A stretch of DNA of 64,000 nt from Castor canadensis (taxonomy: Eukaryota > Chordata > Mammalia > Rodentia > Castoridae), in NCBI RefSeq assembly GCF_047511655.1, contig NC_133394.1:107156343-107220342 (forward strand). The letters run 5' to 3'. Of this stretch, positions 47,625 through 59,230 are shown piece after piece. The position numbers and the translations under genes are program-made. The notes under the pieces were generated by a model, which saw nothing but the letters and a program-made list of their open reading frames with translations, had not been told where the DNA came from and made no database searches. Position 1 is the stretch's first letter. Each line of letters begins with the position of its first letter.

Positions 47625-48394
47625 ATGGGAAGAAGAAAAAAAAGACAGAAACCATTCTACCCCCCAAAATAATTTAATACAGCATTCCAAGGGAAATGAA
47701 AAAAACAGATACCCAGTTCTGGACTCCAGCAAAACAAAGATAAATGCACCAAGGAACCCAATGATGTCAATAAGAACAACCTCAAAGAAGAAATCTTGCA
47801 AGTAATCACTGAGAATTTCAAGAAGTTGATACTAGACACTGTTAACCAAAACATACAAGAGGCACTCAAGAAATTTCAGGACACCAAAAATAAAGAATAT
47901 GAGAAGACACAGAAACAAATAAATGAACTCACAGGAACCCTAAATAAACACCAAAGTGAAACATAGAACACTGTAAAAAGAGAGATAAATGAATTAAAGA
48001 TGAAAATAGACAATATTAAAGAGGAAGTTACCCATGATAAGGAAAACTTTAGAAAAAAGAAAAAAATGGAAACCCAGAGCACAATGGAAGGTAATTCCAG
48101 CAGACTAGAACAAATGGAACACAGAATCTCAGAACTTGAAGAAAAAATGGAAATTAAAGAGAAAACAAAGAAGAGTTAGTCAAACAACTCAAGACCTACA
48201 AAAGGAGTATGCAAGAACTCACCAACTCCATCAAAATACATAACCTGAGAATCATGGGCATTGAAGAAGGAGAAGAGGTCCAAGCAAAAGGAATTCATAA
48301 TATATTCAGTAAAATAACAGAAAATTTCCCAAATCTAGAGGAAGTTATGCCCATTCAAGTACAGGAAGCCTCCAGGACACCAAACAGATATTAA
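47625..48394 (+). pseudogene. L1 B ORF1 relic lacking the C-terminal domain
   Basis: ATG at 47625 opens M-G-R-R-K-K-R-Q-K-P-F-Y-P-P-K, then a stop. The frame resumes as a heptad coiled coil (L-K-K-F-Q-D-T-K, then I-N-E-L-T-G, I-S-E-L-E-E-K) and an RRM with N-L-R-I-M-G-I-E-E-G-E-E (48242-48277). It reads E-A-S-R-T-P-N-R-Y and stops at 48392-48394, one codon before ORF2 sequence starts. L1 A and L1 C have about 500 bp between these points, encoding the C-terminal domain plus the inter-ORF spacer. That block is deleted here. The lost domain helps RNA binding in ORF1p. Confidence 0.82.
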
Positions 48395-49427
48395 TACCTA
48401 TCAATATTAACACTGAATGTTAATGGACTTAACCCCCCCATCAAAAGACACCATTTGGCAAACTGGAATAAAAAGGAAGATCCAACAATCTGTTGTTTAC
48501 AGGAGACCCATCTCATTGACAGAAACAAGCACTGGCATAGGGTGAAAGGCTGCAAGAAGATTTACAAGCCAATGGCCCCCTGAAACAGATATGAGAAGCA
48601 ATATTTATCTCAGACAAAGTGGACATCAAACTTACATTGATCAAACAAGATAAAGAAGAACACTCTATACTAATAAAAGGAGAAATACACCAAAAAAAGG
48701 GAAATAACAATTATCAAACTATATGTACCCAATGTCAGTGTACCCAGTTTCATCAAACATACTCTGAAGGGCCTAAAAGCATATATAGACTCCAACACAG
48801 TGGTAGTGGAGACTTTAATACCCCCCATCACCAATAGATAGGGCATCCAAACAAAAAAACAATAAAGAAATTCTAAAACTAAATCACACCATAGATCAAA
48901 AGGAGCTAGCTGATGTCTACAGAATATTTCATCCAACTTCCTCACAATATACATTCTTCTCAGCAGCCCATTGACCTTTCTCTAAAATTGATCATATCTT
49001 AGGGCACAAAACAGAAAAAAATAGAAACAATCACATGCATTCTATGTGATTACATGCATTAAAACTAGAACTCAACGACAAAAGCAACAGCAGAAAATAT
49101 GCAAAAAATTGGAAGCTGAACAACACATTAACCAATGATCAGTGGGTCATCAATGAAATAACAGAGGAAATTAAAAGGTTCCTGGAAGTTAATGAAAATG
49201 AAAACATGATCTACCAGAACCTAAGGGACAGAGCAAAGGCAGTCTTAAGAGAAAAATTTATAGCCATGAATGCGTATAGTGAAAGGACAGAAAAATCTCA
49301 AATCAATGACCTAATGCTACATTTCAAACTCCTAGAAAAACAAGAACAAGCAAAACCAAGAACAAGCAGAACCCAAAACAAGCAGAGGGAGAGAAATAAA
49401 TATGTAAAGGCCAAAATTAATGAAATA

Positions 49428-49471
<44 letters not shown>

Positions 49472-52179
49472 CCAAAGAATCAATGAAGCAAAAAGCTGGT
49501 TCTTTGATACAATAAAGAAATTGACAGACTACTGACAAATCTGACTAAAATGAGAAAAGAAAAAAACCCAGATTAGTAAAATCAGAAATGCAAAAGGGGA
49601 GACAACAACAAATATCATGGAAATCCAGGAAATCATGAGAGACTACTTTGAGAAACTAGATTCCAATAAATTTGAAAATCTTGAAGAAATGAGCAAATTT
49701 ATAGATACTTATGACCACCCAAATTGAACCAAGAGGATATTAACCACCTAAATAGATATACAACATGAATAAAATTGAAGCAGCAATAAAGAGTCTCCCC
49801 AAAAAAAGCAAAAGTCCAGGACCTGATGGATTATCTGCTGAATTCTATCAGACCTTTGAAGAAGAACTAATACCAACTCTCCTTAAACTTTTCCATGAAC
49901 TAGAAAGGGAAGGAATACTAACTCATTCTCTGAAGCCACTATTATGCTCATTCCAAAACCAGACAAAAGACACTTCGAAGAAAGAAAACTACAGGCCAAT
50001 CTCCTAAATGAACATTGATGCAAAACTCCTCACTGAAATAATGGCAAACCAAATCCAACAACATATCAGAAAGATCATTCACCACAACCAAGATGGCTTC
50101 ATCCCAGGCATGCAGGGTGATTCAACATATGCAAATCTGTAAATATAATACAGTACATTAGTAGAAGCAAAGACAAAAACCACTTGATCATCTCAATAGA
50201 TGCACAAAAAACCTTTGATAAGATACAACACCACTCCATGATAAAAGCTCTAAGAAAACTAAGAATAGAAGGAATGTACTTCAACATTATAAAGACTATA
50301 TATGACAAACCTATAGCCAACATCATACTTAATGAAGAGAAACTGAAACCATTTCTCCTAAAATCAGGAATGAGACAAGGGTGTCCACTATCCCCACTCC
50401 TATTCAACATAGTCTTAGAATTCCTAGCAGAGCAATTAGAAATGAAGAAGACATAAAAGGAATGTAAATAAGCAAAGAAACTGTCAAAATATCCCTACTT
50501 GCAGATGAGATGATTCTATATCTTAAAGACCAAAAAATACCTCTACATAAAAACTCCTAGATGCCATAAACAGCTTCAGCAATATGGCAGGATACAAAAT
50601 CAACTTACAAAAATCATTAGCTTTTCTATAAAACAATGAACAAACTGAGAAAGAATATATGAAAACAATTCCATTTACAATAGCCTCAAAAAAAATCAAA
50701 GGCCTAGGAGTAAATGTAATAAAGGATGTGAACAACCTCTACAAGGAGAACTACAAACCTCTAAAGAAAGAGATTGAGGAAGACTACAAAGGTAGAAAGA
50801 TCTCCCATGCTTATGGATTGGTAGAATCAACATAGTAAAAATGGCTACACTACAAAAGCAATCTACATGTTCAACACAATTCCCATCAAAATCCCAATGA
50901 AATTCATCACAGAGATTGAAAATCTAATCTAAAATTCATTTGGAAACACAAAAGACCATGGATAGCCAAGACAATACTGAGCAAAAAGAGCAATGCTGGA
51001 GGTATCACAATACCCAACTTCAAACTGTACTATACTACAGAACTATAGCAATAAAACCAGCATGATACTGGCACAAAACAGATATGAAGACCAGTGGAAC
51101 AGAGTAGAGCACCCAGATATGAATCCATGAAGCTGTGTCCACCTTATTTTTTACAAAGGGGCCAAAAACATGCAATGGAGAAAAGACAGCCTCTTCAACA
51201 ATTGTTGCTGGGAAAAGTGGCTATCTGCCTGCAGAAAACTGAAACTAGATCCATGCCTGTCACCCTTATCTACTCAAAGTGCATTAAGGACCTTAATATC
51301 AGATCCGAAATCTTGCAGTTAATATGAAAGAGCTTGGAATGCCCTAGAAACAGTGAGAATAAGCAAGGACTTTCTCGGTAGAACTCCATCTACCCAGCAT
51401 CTAAGAGAAAGGATGGAGAAATGGGACTACATGAAAATGAAAAGATTCTATACAACAGAAGAAATGGTCTCTAAATTGAAGGGACTACCCACAGAAAACT
51501 TTTACTAGCTATACATCAGAGGACTGATAACCAAAATATACAGAGAGCTCAAAAAACTAAACTCCTCCAAAATCAATGAAGAAGTGGGCAACTGAACTAA
51601 ATAGAACATTTTCTAAGGAGCAATCCAAACAGCCAAAAAGCAGATGAAAAAAATCCTCCTGATTCCTGGCCATAAAGGAAATTCAAATCAAAACCCCACT
51701 AAGATTCCACCTCATCCCTGTTAGAATGGCTATCACCAAGAACACCACCAACAACAAATGCTGGTGAGGATGCGAGGGAAAAAAGTGACCCTCATACACT
51801 GCTGCTGAATATGTAAGCTAGTACAACCACTATGGAAAAAATTATGGAGGCTCCATATGATCTGCCATATGATCCAGCAATCCCACTCCTAGGGATATAC
51901 CCAAAGAATGTGATTCAAGTTATAAGAAAAGCACTTGCACACCCATGTTCATTGCAGCACTATTTACAATAGCCAAGCTATGGAAAAAGCCAAGATGCCC
52001 CACAACTGATGAATGGATCAAGAAAATGTGATATTTAAACACAATGGAATTTTACTCAGCCACAAAGAAGAATGAAATTTTGTCATAAATGGATGGAACT
52101 AGAGAGCATAATCTAAAGTGAAGTTAACCAGTCTCAGAAGGCCAAAAATCATATGCTCTCCCTCATATGCAGATTATAG
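48395..52179 (+). pseudogene. L1 B ORF2 relic (endonuclease/reverse transcriptase)
   Basis: Begins Y-L-S-I-L-T-L-N-V-N-G-L-N (48398-), an intact-looking endonuclease first motif, followed by C-C-L-Q-E-T-H-L-I-D (48489-). Reverse transcriptase blocks include S-P-G-P-D-G-L-S-A-E-F-Y (49811-), [12 protein letters not shown] (50371-) and L-A-D-E at 50498-50509 in place of F-A-D-D. The C-terminal end (S-Q-K-A-K-N-H-M-L-S-L-I) stops near 52179. An (AC)n expansion sits inside (49429-49467). Several stops and frameshifts split the frame into pieces of up to ~110 codons. A functional ORF2p has about 1,275 residues. Confidence 0.88.
49429..49467. repeat. (AC)n microsatellite inside L1 B ORF2
   Basis: About 19 uninterrupted AC units lie between the endonuclease and reverse transcriptase coding regions. 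L1 A has no such run at the matching place (about 32650-32800), so it expanded after the element's lineage split. Confidence 0.95.
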
Positions 52180-52635
52180 ACCCAAAACAAATGCAGTAAT
52201 ATTATTGGACATAGGTCATACATGAAGAGGAGAATGTGCACAAGAGGAATAGGGAAAGGGAAGGAAACCTAAAACTTGAATGTGGTTGATGTGCTCCCTG
52301 TTGAGGAGTGAATAAAATAATCTTAAATTGGCAGAGGCCACTATGGGAAGGGGACCAAAAAGAAGCAACAGATATTGTAGAAATGAACCAATGTGTATTG
52401 CAACACACAAGTGCATGGAAGCAATGCTAGGAATCTCTCTATATAACTATCTTTATCCAAATTAGCAAAGATACTATGTCTTTCTTATTATCTCTTATGT
52501 TTTTTCTTGACAAAATCGCAGAAGAAGGCAGAACAGGTTGTCTGGAAGCAGGGTGTTTGCAGGGTGGGGCAGAGGTAGCATGAACAATGTATACACATGT
52601 AAGTAAGTGTAAAAAAAAAAAACTAATAAAAATTA
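52180..52635 (+). other. L1 B 3'UTR and A tail
   Basis: Follows the ORF2 stop and carries gaaggggaccaaaaagaagc, tctatataactatctttatc and the 'gtctttcttattatctctta' block, all counterparts of the other L1 3' ends here. The G-rich tract is reduced to a few runs (gcagggtggggcag, 52558-52571). It ends with tgtatacacatgtaagtaag and about 12 A. Confidence 0.8.
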
Positions 52636-52659
52636 AATAACATCTTTCTTAATCATTGG
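52636..52659 (+). repeat. Right target-site duplication of L1 B
   Basis: Partner of 44476-44495; the match begins aataa and ends ttgg with an internal atctttc shared. Confidence 0.65.
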
Positions 52660-53035
52660 ATTGTCTCAAAAGAAAATTGCATCATTGCTTTTGTACTGTT
52701 TCAGAGGTTTAAAAAAATGCAGTAAGCTACTTGATGATGTTTGTAGCTATAGTCCTGAGTACTGAAATGTGTGATTTAGAAGACATTTCTGCAAAATCTC
52801 TCTTCTGTTGAAGACGATTTTTGCTTCATTTTTTCTTTCCTAATCTGTCAGTACCTCTCATTGTACCTAGTGATCACTAGTACCTAGTGATTCTGGGAAA
52901 TGTAATTACCAGGATTTTAGTTCCTGTAAAATAGAGGAGAGCATAGAAATGTGTATGATGAACAGTTCTTACTGAGTTACCAAAAGATAACACAGCACAG
53001 CCTTTTCAGCACAACAAAGAAAAGTTATCTCTGTG
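52660..53035. other. No feature recognised
   Basis: No gene or assigned repeat. A short direct repeat (tacctagtgat at 52864 and 52882) is present. Confidence 0.4.
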
Positions 53036-53320
53036 TGTGATTCACATCTGCTTGGGAAATAGAGATCAGTGTGGGCAAAAAGTTAGCATGATCCCATCTC
53101 AACCAATAAGTCAGGTGTGGTGGCATGCAACTGTGGTCCAGCTATGCAGAAGGTATATGTAGAAGGATAGTGGTTCCAGGTCTGCCCATGGCAAAAATGT
53201 GAGACCTTACCTGTAAAATAACTAAAGCGACAAAAGTCTGGAGTTGTGGCTCAAGTGGTAGAGCACCTGGTCAGAAAGTTTAAGGTCTTTAGTTCAAACC
53301 ACAGTAATAAAAAAAAAATA
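53036..53320 (+). mobile_element. Composite SINE: B1-like, B1-like, ID-like
   Basis: Three parts in series. A partial B1-like unit runs from gattcacatctgcttgggaa to the ccatctcaaccaataag linker. A second B1-like unit holds caggtgtggtggcatgcaac, ctgtggtccagctatgcag and gtgagaccttacctg. After an aaataactaaagcgac linker comes an ID-like unit with box A tggctcaagtgg (53247-53258) and box B agttcaaacca (53291-53301), then an A tail. The order extends the B1+ID dimer at 20.3 kb. Confidence 0.85.
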
Positions 53321-54431
53321 TCTGGAAGTGGTTGTATCCAATGCTAGGTATAATAGAATTCACTATAGCTGGGCAAAACCTCATTATAAGGATTTATTGT
53401 CTATAGTTTTCAAAATGACCTCATTCTAAAATTTCACCATATAATTTGAGATGATACTGATGTATAGACAGGTAATTCCTATGCATCTCATTTGGAAATT
53501 TTTTAAAGGTTCTGCTCATTGAATTGTAGCTTTGAAGAGTCTTTGTAAATAAGGGTTACTGGTGGGGAACCTTGAGATGACATCCGTATAGGTTTGGAGA
53601 GTCTGACACCCCCAAGTTACTTTTGCTGTTTGTGGGAAAAGTGAGTGGATTAAAAACTGATCTACCATTGGCTCCTGAAGGCAAATGGAATGCATATCCA
53701 TCCTTCAACTGCCATTAATGTCAAGCAAAGTGACTTCAACAAGAGAACAACATTGTGCAATGGCCACAAATTTTTCTTTCAGCGATTTCAATTATTCTGA
53801 AATAATTTTTGCAATTTTTTAGGATGCTTCTATTAAATACTGGGAGTAACAAGTCTACTGTAGTGTCCTGAAAGAGGCAATCCTAGTCCTGCAACCTCTG
53901 CCTTTGGGGAAATAACACAAGAAGTTTCTCCAAACTTTGAAGAGTCCCAATACACAGTAGGCACACCAAACATAATTGCCAAATGACTGAATGTATGATG
54001 TAAAATGTTATTATTTGCGTATCAGTATTTAGAGAGTGTTTTTTATTTCATTTTATTTACTATGAATCACCTCTTTGATGTGGCTGCTGACTGAGAAATG
54101 AGTTCAGCTTCATTTTATGTTATTCTTTAATGTTGGTTCAATTCTATGCAATACCTTCCAGGAAACCACCTTAAAGTGGAACCAGAAATACCTTCTTTCT
54201 ATAGTCAAGGAAAGTTATGCTGGGGCCACAGGTGGGTGGGAGTTATCGCTGCACAGTGCTTTGGGAAGATAAACAATGGTAGGTATGACCAATAACAAAC
54301 TGTTATTTACCCTTGAGGACCCCGGCTTCTGTGATCTAGATAAGCTCCTGGCTTCTCTCTTCTTTTTATCTTCATGGCATTTTATATATATCTTAATTCT
54401 TCTGTTTTAATAGTTATGTATAAAATTTATA
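53321..54431. other. No feature recognised
   Basis: No gene or assigned repeat. A 61-codon minus-strand frame (53516-53701) looks like chance. Confidence 0.45.
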
Positions 54432-54570
54432 AATATTTATTGAGTACTTGCTATGTATACTAGGTATAGTATGCAAATAAAAATAGATCATTCATCCTTT
54501 AAAGATTTATAGTTTAGCTGCAGAAACACATGATAATACTTGAATTTTAATATTTGGGTATATAGGCCTA
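54432..54570 (+). repeat. Old MIR/L2-type fragment
   Basis: atatttattgagtacttgct followed by atgtatactaggtatagtat and 'aagatttatagtttagctgc' resembles the 'tttattgagcacctactatg ... gagcttacagtctag' blocks of old mammalian repeats. Confidence 0.45.
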
Positions 54571-55169
54571 GAGAGGTACAGTGATAATAGCAAATTAAAA
54601 AAGCAAGGCTACTGTTTATAGAGTGGTTTATAGGACTGGAAGAATGTGCTATTCATTTTGTGTATCTAGCAACAATTAATAGGTCACAATGTGCAGAAAC
54701 AGAGAATAATCAGTTTTCAGAAAGAAATGTTAGTGTTAATGAGAAAGAAAAGTGCATTTTCAGTGATCTAAACAGCACATTATATATTCTAAGAAGAAAT
54801 TTTAAACATCTAAGATAAACCTAATTTTATAATTCTGAGTCTGTCCCATTTAATTTATTTTTCCTTTTCTTTCTTTCTTTTTTTTTTTTAACCAAAGCTC
54901 TTCTATATACAGCATGTTGAAACACAGTATTGATTCTAAATTAGAAAGTTTGTTTTTATTCTTTGGTAGTGATAGAAATACAGTGTTTTCATATTTTGAA
55001 AATTGGTCCCTCCTATGCTACCATGGCTATCTTTGGTTTATATTTAACTGTGAAGGTAATATTGGAATTGCTTTCCTGGATTTTTCAATGGGTAGGCTCA
55101 AATCTAATTCAATGTATAAAAGAATAAATTTTGCCCCACTTAGGCCCACATACAATGTTGCTGCTTGTT
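54571..55169. other. No feature recognised
   Basis: AT-rich; an 85-codon plus-strand frame (54914-55171) has no recognisable domain and looks like chance. A TTTC/T-rich run lies at 54859-54890. Confidence 0.4.
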
Positions 55170-55300
55170 AGTTACACAGTTGACTCATCCTTACCTCATA
55201 CCCCAATGCGTGTTCCAGACGCATTGCACTAGCCTCCTCCTGCTGTTCTTTCCACAAACACACAACACACTCCACATGGTACAACACCCACCACTCCTTA
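55170..55300 (+). mobile_element. L2-like fragment
   Basis: cgtgttccagacgcattgca, ctagcctcctcctgctgttc and tttccacaaacacacaaca follow the L2 'ccacactggcctccttgctg ... ttcctcgaacacgcc' section (two separate blocks). It holds the 7-bp hairpin aatgcgt/acgcatt (55205-55225). Confidence 0.45.
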
Positions 55301-55919
55301 GGCCGGCAGGATCACTATACTATATTTCTACAAAGATATGCAAGAAAGAACACACACAGTTCTCCCACACAGCTTGAAACAATCATACAATATGAAGTAC
55401 AATCTATTCTGGTTTCATATTTCTGTTTTCCAAAGGTGAGTGGGCAGAAACAGAGATGATGATGTTGTAATAAACTTTGTGGTCATAAAGCATCTTTAAA
55501 AAAATTCAGCAAATGCATTGCTAGAATTACTCGGCTTTAAAATGGATTCATGGTGGATAAAATCAATTCATCCACTGGTTCTTAAGAAAAATTCTAGGTC
55601 TTTTGGCATACATTCTCCATTATCATCAGTTTCTTTCTTACAAAGTTACCCACATTAGATGGTTAAGAAAAGTCTACTTTTGCATTTCAAATGCCAACAA
55701 GCCTATTATTGCCAGCTTTTGAATCCCAATTACAAATCAAATAAAACCAAAACAATAAGTTGGGGCACATCCAAGTCAGGATGCTTCACAGATATCACCT
55801 CTGAAACAAGAAGCAATTGTTACACCGTGGGAGTGGGAAGATGTCCTTTAGGCATTCAGGTTTATACAGGCTGCCTAACTTTAAAGTGTCAATATAGCGT
55901 GTGTGTTTTATAACCATAA
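55301..55919. other. No feature recognised
   Basis: No gene or assigned repeat. An 84-codon plus-strand frame (55659-55913) shows no domain. Confidence 0.4.
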
Positions 55920-56035
55920 ACTGAGAGCCAAAAGGCCTGGATCCTCATATCTCAGATCTGTTGTGTCTTCCTGTGTGAACTTGGACAAATCCTCATATTT
56001 CTGGGTCTCAATTTCCTTATACTAAATGTGGACAT
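55920..56035 (+). repeat. MIR SINE remnant (5' part)
   Basis: aaaaggcctggatcctcata, gtgtgaacttggacaaatcc and tgggtctcaatttccttata follow the MIR 5' half ('tgtgtgaccttgggcaagtt' then 'ctcagtttcctcatctgtaa') in plus orientation. Confidence 0.7.
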
Positions 56036-57600
56036 CTATATTGCTATGATGCTAAGCATATATAAGTCAGTTGTAAAATACATACTCATATATGCTTTTA
56101 TTAGATGGAACTTTTAAAATAGGGGAGGCAGTGTAGAGGGAATTAATATTTATGAAACATGTTACTATAATTATCTTAGTTAATCTTCAACAATACCATA
56201 TTATTAGGCCTTATTTTTCCCTTGTTATTTACTAAAAATAGAGGATAGAAAGTAGGAATACCTTGTATTTATTAATAAACTAATGTATGTAGTACAGCCA
56301 AAGCTCAATCTACTATTTAATCTAGAATAAGATATAAGAAAATTTTCCATCTAATAATGGAATATAACTATTGCAACTCACCAGAAATTACAAGTTTTGA
56401 CAAGAAGGCATTCTAATTGTAATTTGTATCTCAAATTTTTAGGAAATATGCTAATATTTAAAGGAATCAGATTATTTATAGCTTTAATCTTTTAAAAGGA
56501 CCTTCCACGTTGAGGTAATGGAAATTTTTGTTTAAAAAACCTATATTAAATTTTATAGTAATAAACAATTTTATGCCTATATTTATACACATTTCTCCGA
56601 AATTTCATATTTCCTTTAAGGGGAATTTCTGGTTAATGTCTATGAACATTTTAAAATCTTTTCATTCATAATGAAAAATAGTTTTATAAAAATTATTAGT
56701 GATTACATTTTCATCTGAGCATATTATATCCTTCTCCAGTATCTATTCCATCATTAAAAATTATTCCTATGGATATTTGCTAGTTTGATTAGTAATAAAT
56801 GAAATTTAATTTTTGTTTCAATTTTTATTTATACTAAAGGTGAACATCTTGATTTATGCCCATTTTTACATTTAACAACTTTATCTGAGATCATTTTGTG
56901 GTATGAGATGAGGTGAGGATCTAATTGGAAATTTTCCCTAAGTGCTAGTCAAATTTTTCAACATTATCTGTTTCTCAATATCATTTGTTTATTGAATCCT
57001 GATGCCCCATTTCTAATGTTACTATTTCACTAGGAAAACTAGTGAGTGCTTCTTTATCACTAAGTATCTACAGAGGGAAGGAAGGAGGATGAGCTGCTCA
57101 GTGTTCAGCAAGGCTTCTCAGTCCAGTGACATCTTACCTGAATCTTTCAGGTAGAGTCTGAGTCAAGTGGTGACTGGGGAGGGAAAGTCATAGTAGGAAA
57201 GAGAAGATTCTGTGACTTACCAGATTGAAGAGAAAACACGACAAGAGCATAGAGTATGCAGTTGGGTTATAAGAATTGACGTTGGTGAACTAAGGACCTT
57301 TATACTGGAACTCCTGGTAGCTGCAAGTGAAAGAAGAACTAGTCTGCTATGACATAAGTACAAAGGAAATTTTCTAGTTCCTTCCATTCATAAGTCCAAA
57401 AATAGTTAATGACATTGAAACAGAATTCTTAGGGTCTTGTTTTTCTCTATCCTTCAGCTCTTTATCTTTAGCCATTGATTCTCTTTAAGTAGAAAATACT
57501 ACCTTCTCACATTTTCTATTACAACAGAAAGAAAAATTCTTGTCCTGATTACATATTAGGTATTAGCAAACCAAGTCCATTCCACAGCCTTGTATTTGAA
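56036..57600. other. No feature recognised
   Basis: AT-rich sequence. A weak MIR/L2-like trace (ttatcttagttaatcttcaa, about 56172) is the only hint of a repeat. Confidence 0.4.
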
Positions 57601-57610
57601 GGCCACAAGC

Positions 57611-57614
57611 TTTT

Positions 57615-57704
<90 letters not shown>

Positions 57705-57794
57705 TTCCTTCCTTCAGTCCTCCCTCCCTCCCTCGCTTTCTTATCTCTTTCCTTCTTTCTTTTTGTCTTTCTGTCTCTCTCTCTCTTTCTCTTC
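57611..57794. repeat. (TTTC)n and long pyrimidine tract
   Basis: About 22 TTTC units (57611-57701), then TTCC units to 57715, then a mixed CT-rich stretch, giving about 180 bases with very few purines on the plus strand. It lies immediately left of the minus-strand L1 D 3' end, so it may have grown from that element's A tail. The 86-codon Lys/Glu repeat frame on the minus strand is a by-product. Confidence 0.95.
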
Positions 57795-57804
57795 TTGTTG
57801 TCTG

Positions 57805-58738
57805 GGTGTGGGTACACTAGCATTTACAAAAGTTCTTATAATGTATCAAATATATCATACTTGAATCCCCCCCTCCACTTCTATTCCCCATCTCCCCTCC
57901 CCTGATTCCTGGAACAGTTTCAACAGGAATCATCTTTGCATTTACATACATGTGTATGCATTGTTTGCACCATGTTCATCCTCCTACTCCTTTCCCTGCC
58001 ACCTCCCTGCTCCAACCAGTGACAATGTGTGCCCCCCCAAACCTGTTCTAGCCCTTTTGTTCTCTGATTTTGTAGAAGAAAAACCATAAAATATAAAATG
58101 AGAAACATGATGCTTTGCTAGTTTTACATAAAGATAGCTACACAAGGAGTTGACATGTGTTGTTTCCTTGCATATATGTATTATAGCTCCAACTGATTTG
58201 CCTATTCCAATCCTTTTTACTCCTCCTTAGTCTGCTTCCCATGTGGCCCCAGCCAGTTTAAAATTTATATATTCATTCCTGTACAGTGGGCACATCAACC
58301 AAACTCAAGTTTTTAGTTTCCTTCCATTGCCCTATGCCTCTGTTGCACAGCTTCCCATTATGTGACCTGTGTCCCATATTATTGCTGCATTTGTTTTACG
58401 TCCATAATCTGCATATGAGGGAGAACATGCAACTTTTGGCCTTCTGGGCTTGGCTTACTTCACTTAAGATGATGTTCTCCAATTCTATCCATACACCTGA
58501 GAATGACAAAATTCTCAATTTTCTTTGTGACAGTAAAATTATATATATAAATAACACATTTTCCTTATCCACTCGACAGTAGTGGGGCATCTTGGCTGTT
58601 TCTATAGCTTGGCTATTGTGAATAGTGCTGCAATAAACATTGGCATGCAGGTGTCTTTGTTGTAACTTGACTCACATTCCTTGAGGCATATTCCTAGGAG
58701 TGTTATTACTGGATCATATGGCAGATCAATGTTTAGTT
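57805..58738 (-). mobile_element. L1 'D', 3' fragment, minus strand
   Basis: The minus strand carries the ORF2 C-terminus: [12 protein letters not shown] and M-F-I-A-A-L-F-T-I-A-K-L (58602-58738), then I-I-L-S-E-V-S-Q-A-Q-K-A-K-S (58396-58590). A ~590-bp 3'UTR with C-rich patches on the plus strand follows. The 3'UTR is unlike that of the young L1 ends here, so D belongs to another, older subfamily. Its upstream part is cut at 58738 by L1 C. Confidence 0.82.
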
Positions 58739-58803
58739 TTTTTTTCTGTTGTTGTTCATTCATTTTTTTATTTATATGTGCATACAATGTTTGGGTCATT
58801 TCT

Positions 58804-58835
58804 CCCCCCTTACCCCCACCCCCTCTCTCTCCCCA
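58804..58835 (-). promoter_or_regulatory. G-rich tract of L1 C 3'UTR
   Basis: The plus strand reads cccccttacccccacccc and continues ctctctctcccc, so the L1 sense strand has at least three strong G runs. Same position as the tracts at 24121-24173 and 38037-38101. Confidence 0.7.
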
Positions 58836-59230
58836 ACTACCTCCTCACTACCAGGCAGAAAATATGTTGCCCTTATCTCTAATTTTGTTGAAGAGAGAGT
58901 ATAAGCAATAATAGGAAGGACCAAGTGTTTTTGCTAGTTGAGATAAGGATAGCTATACAGGGAGATTCCTCACATTGCTTTCCCGTACATACGTGTTATG
59001 TTCTAAATTAATTCATCTCAAACTAACCTTTTCTCTAGTTCCTTGTACCCTTCTATTGGCCTCTGTTGCTTTAAAGTTTCTGCATTAGGTCCTTTGCATT
59101 GAGGACATTAAATGCTATCTTGTTTTTTTTTTGGGAGGGGAGGGTTCTTGCCTATCCTCATATCTCCCTTGTGTGCTCTCACCTCATCATGTGATCAAAG
59201 TCCAATCCCTTTGTTGTGTTTGCCTTTGAT

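Larger units (their letters stand above)
44497..52635 (+). mobile_element. L1 'B', structurally complete 5'UTR to A tail
   Basis: An ~8.1-kb plus-strand L1. It has a ~3.1-kb 5'UTR containing a tandem duplication, ORF1 (47625-48394, missing its C-terminal domain), ORF2 (48395-52179), a 3'UTR (52180-52610) and an A-rich end (52611-52635). Flanking target duplications show one insertion event. Stops and frameshifts in both frames and an altered reverse transcriptase motif make it inactive. Its length exceeds the usual 6-7 kb because of the 5'UTR duplication. Confidence 0.92.

Noticed and set aside
57563..57823. 86-codon minus-strand frame rich in Lys-Glu-Arg repeats, and its plus-strand Phe/Leu/Ser counterpart
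   Set aside because: Both are produced by the TTTC microsatellite; no unique sequence supports a gene.
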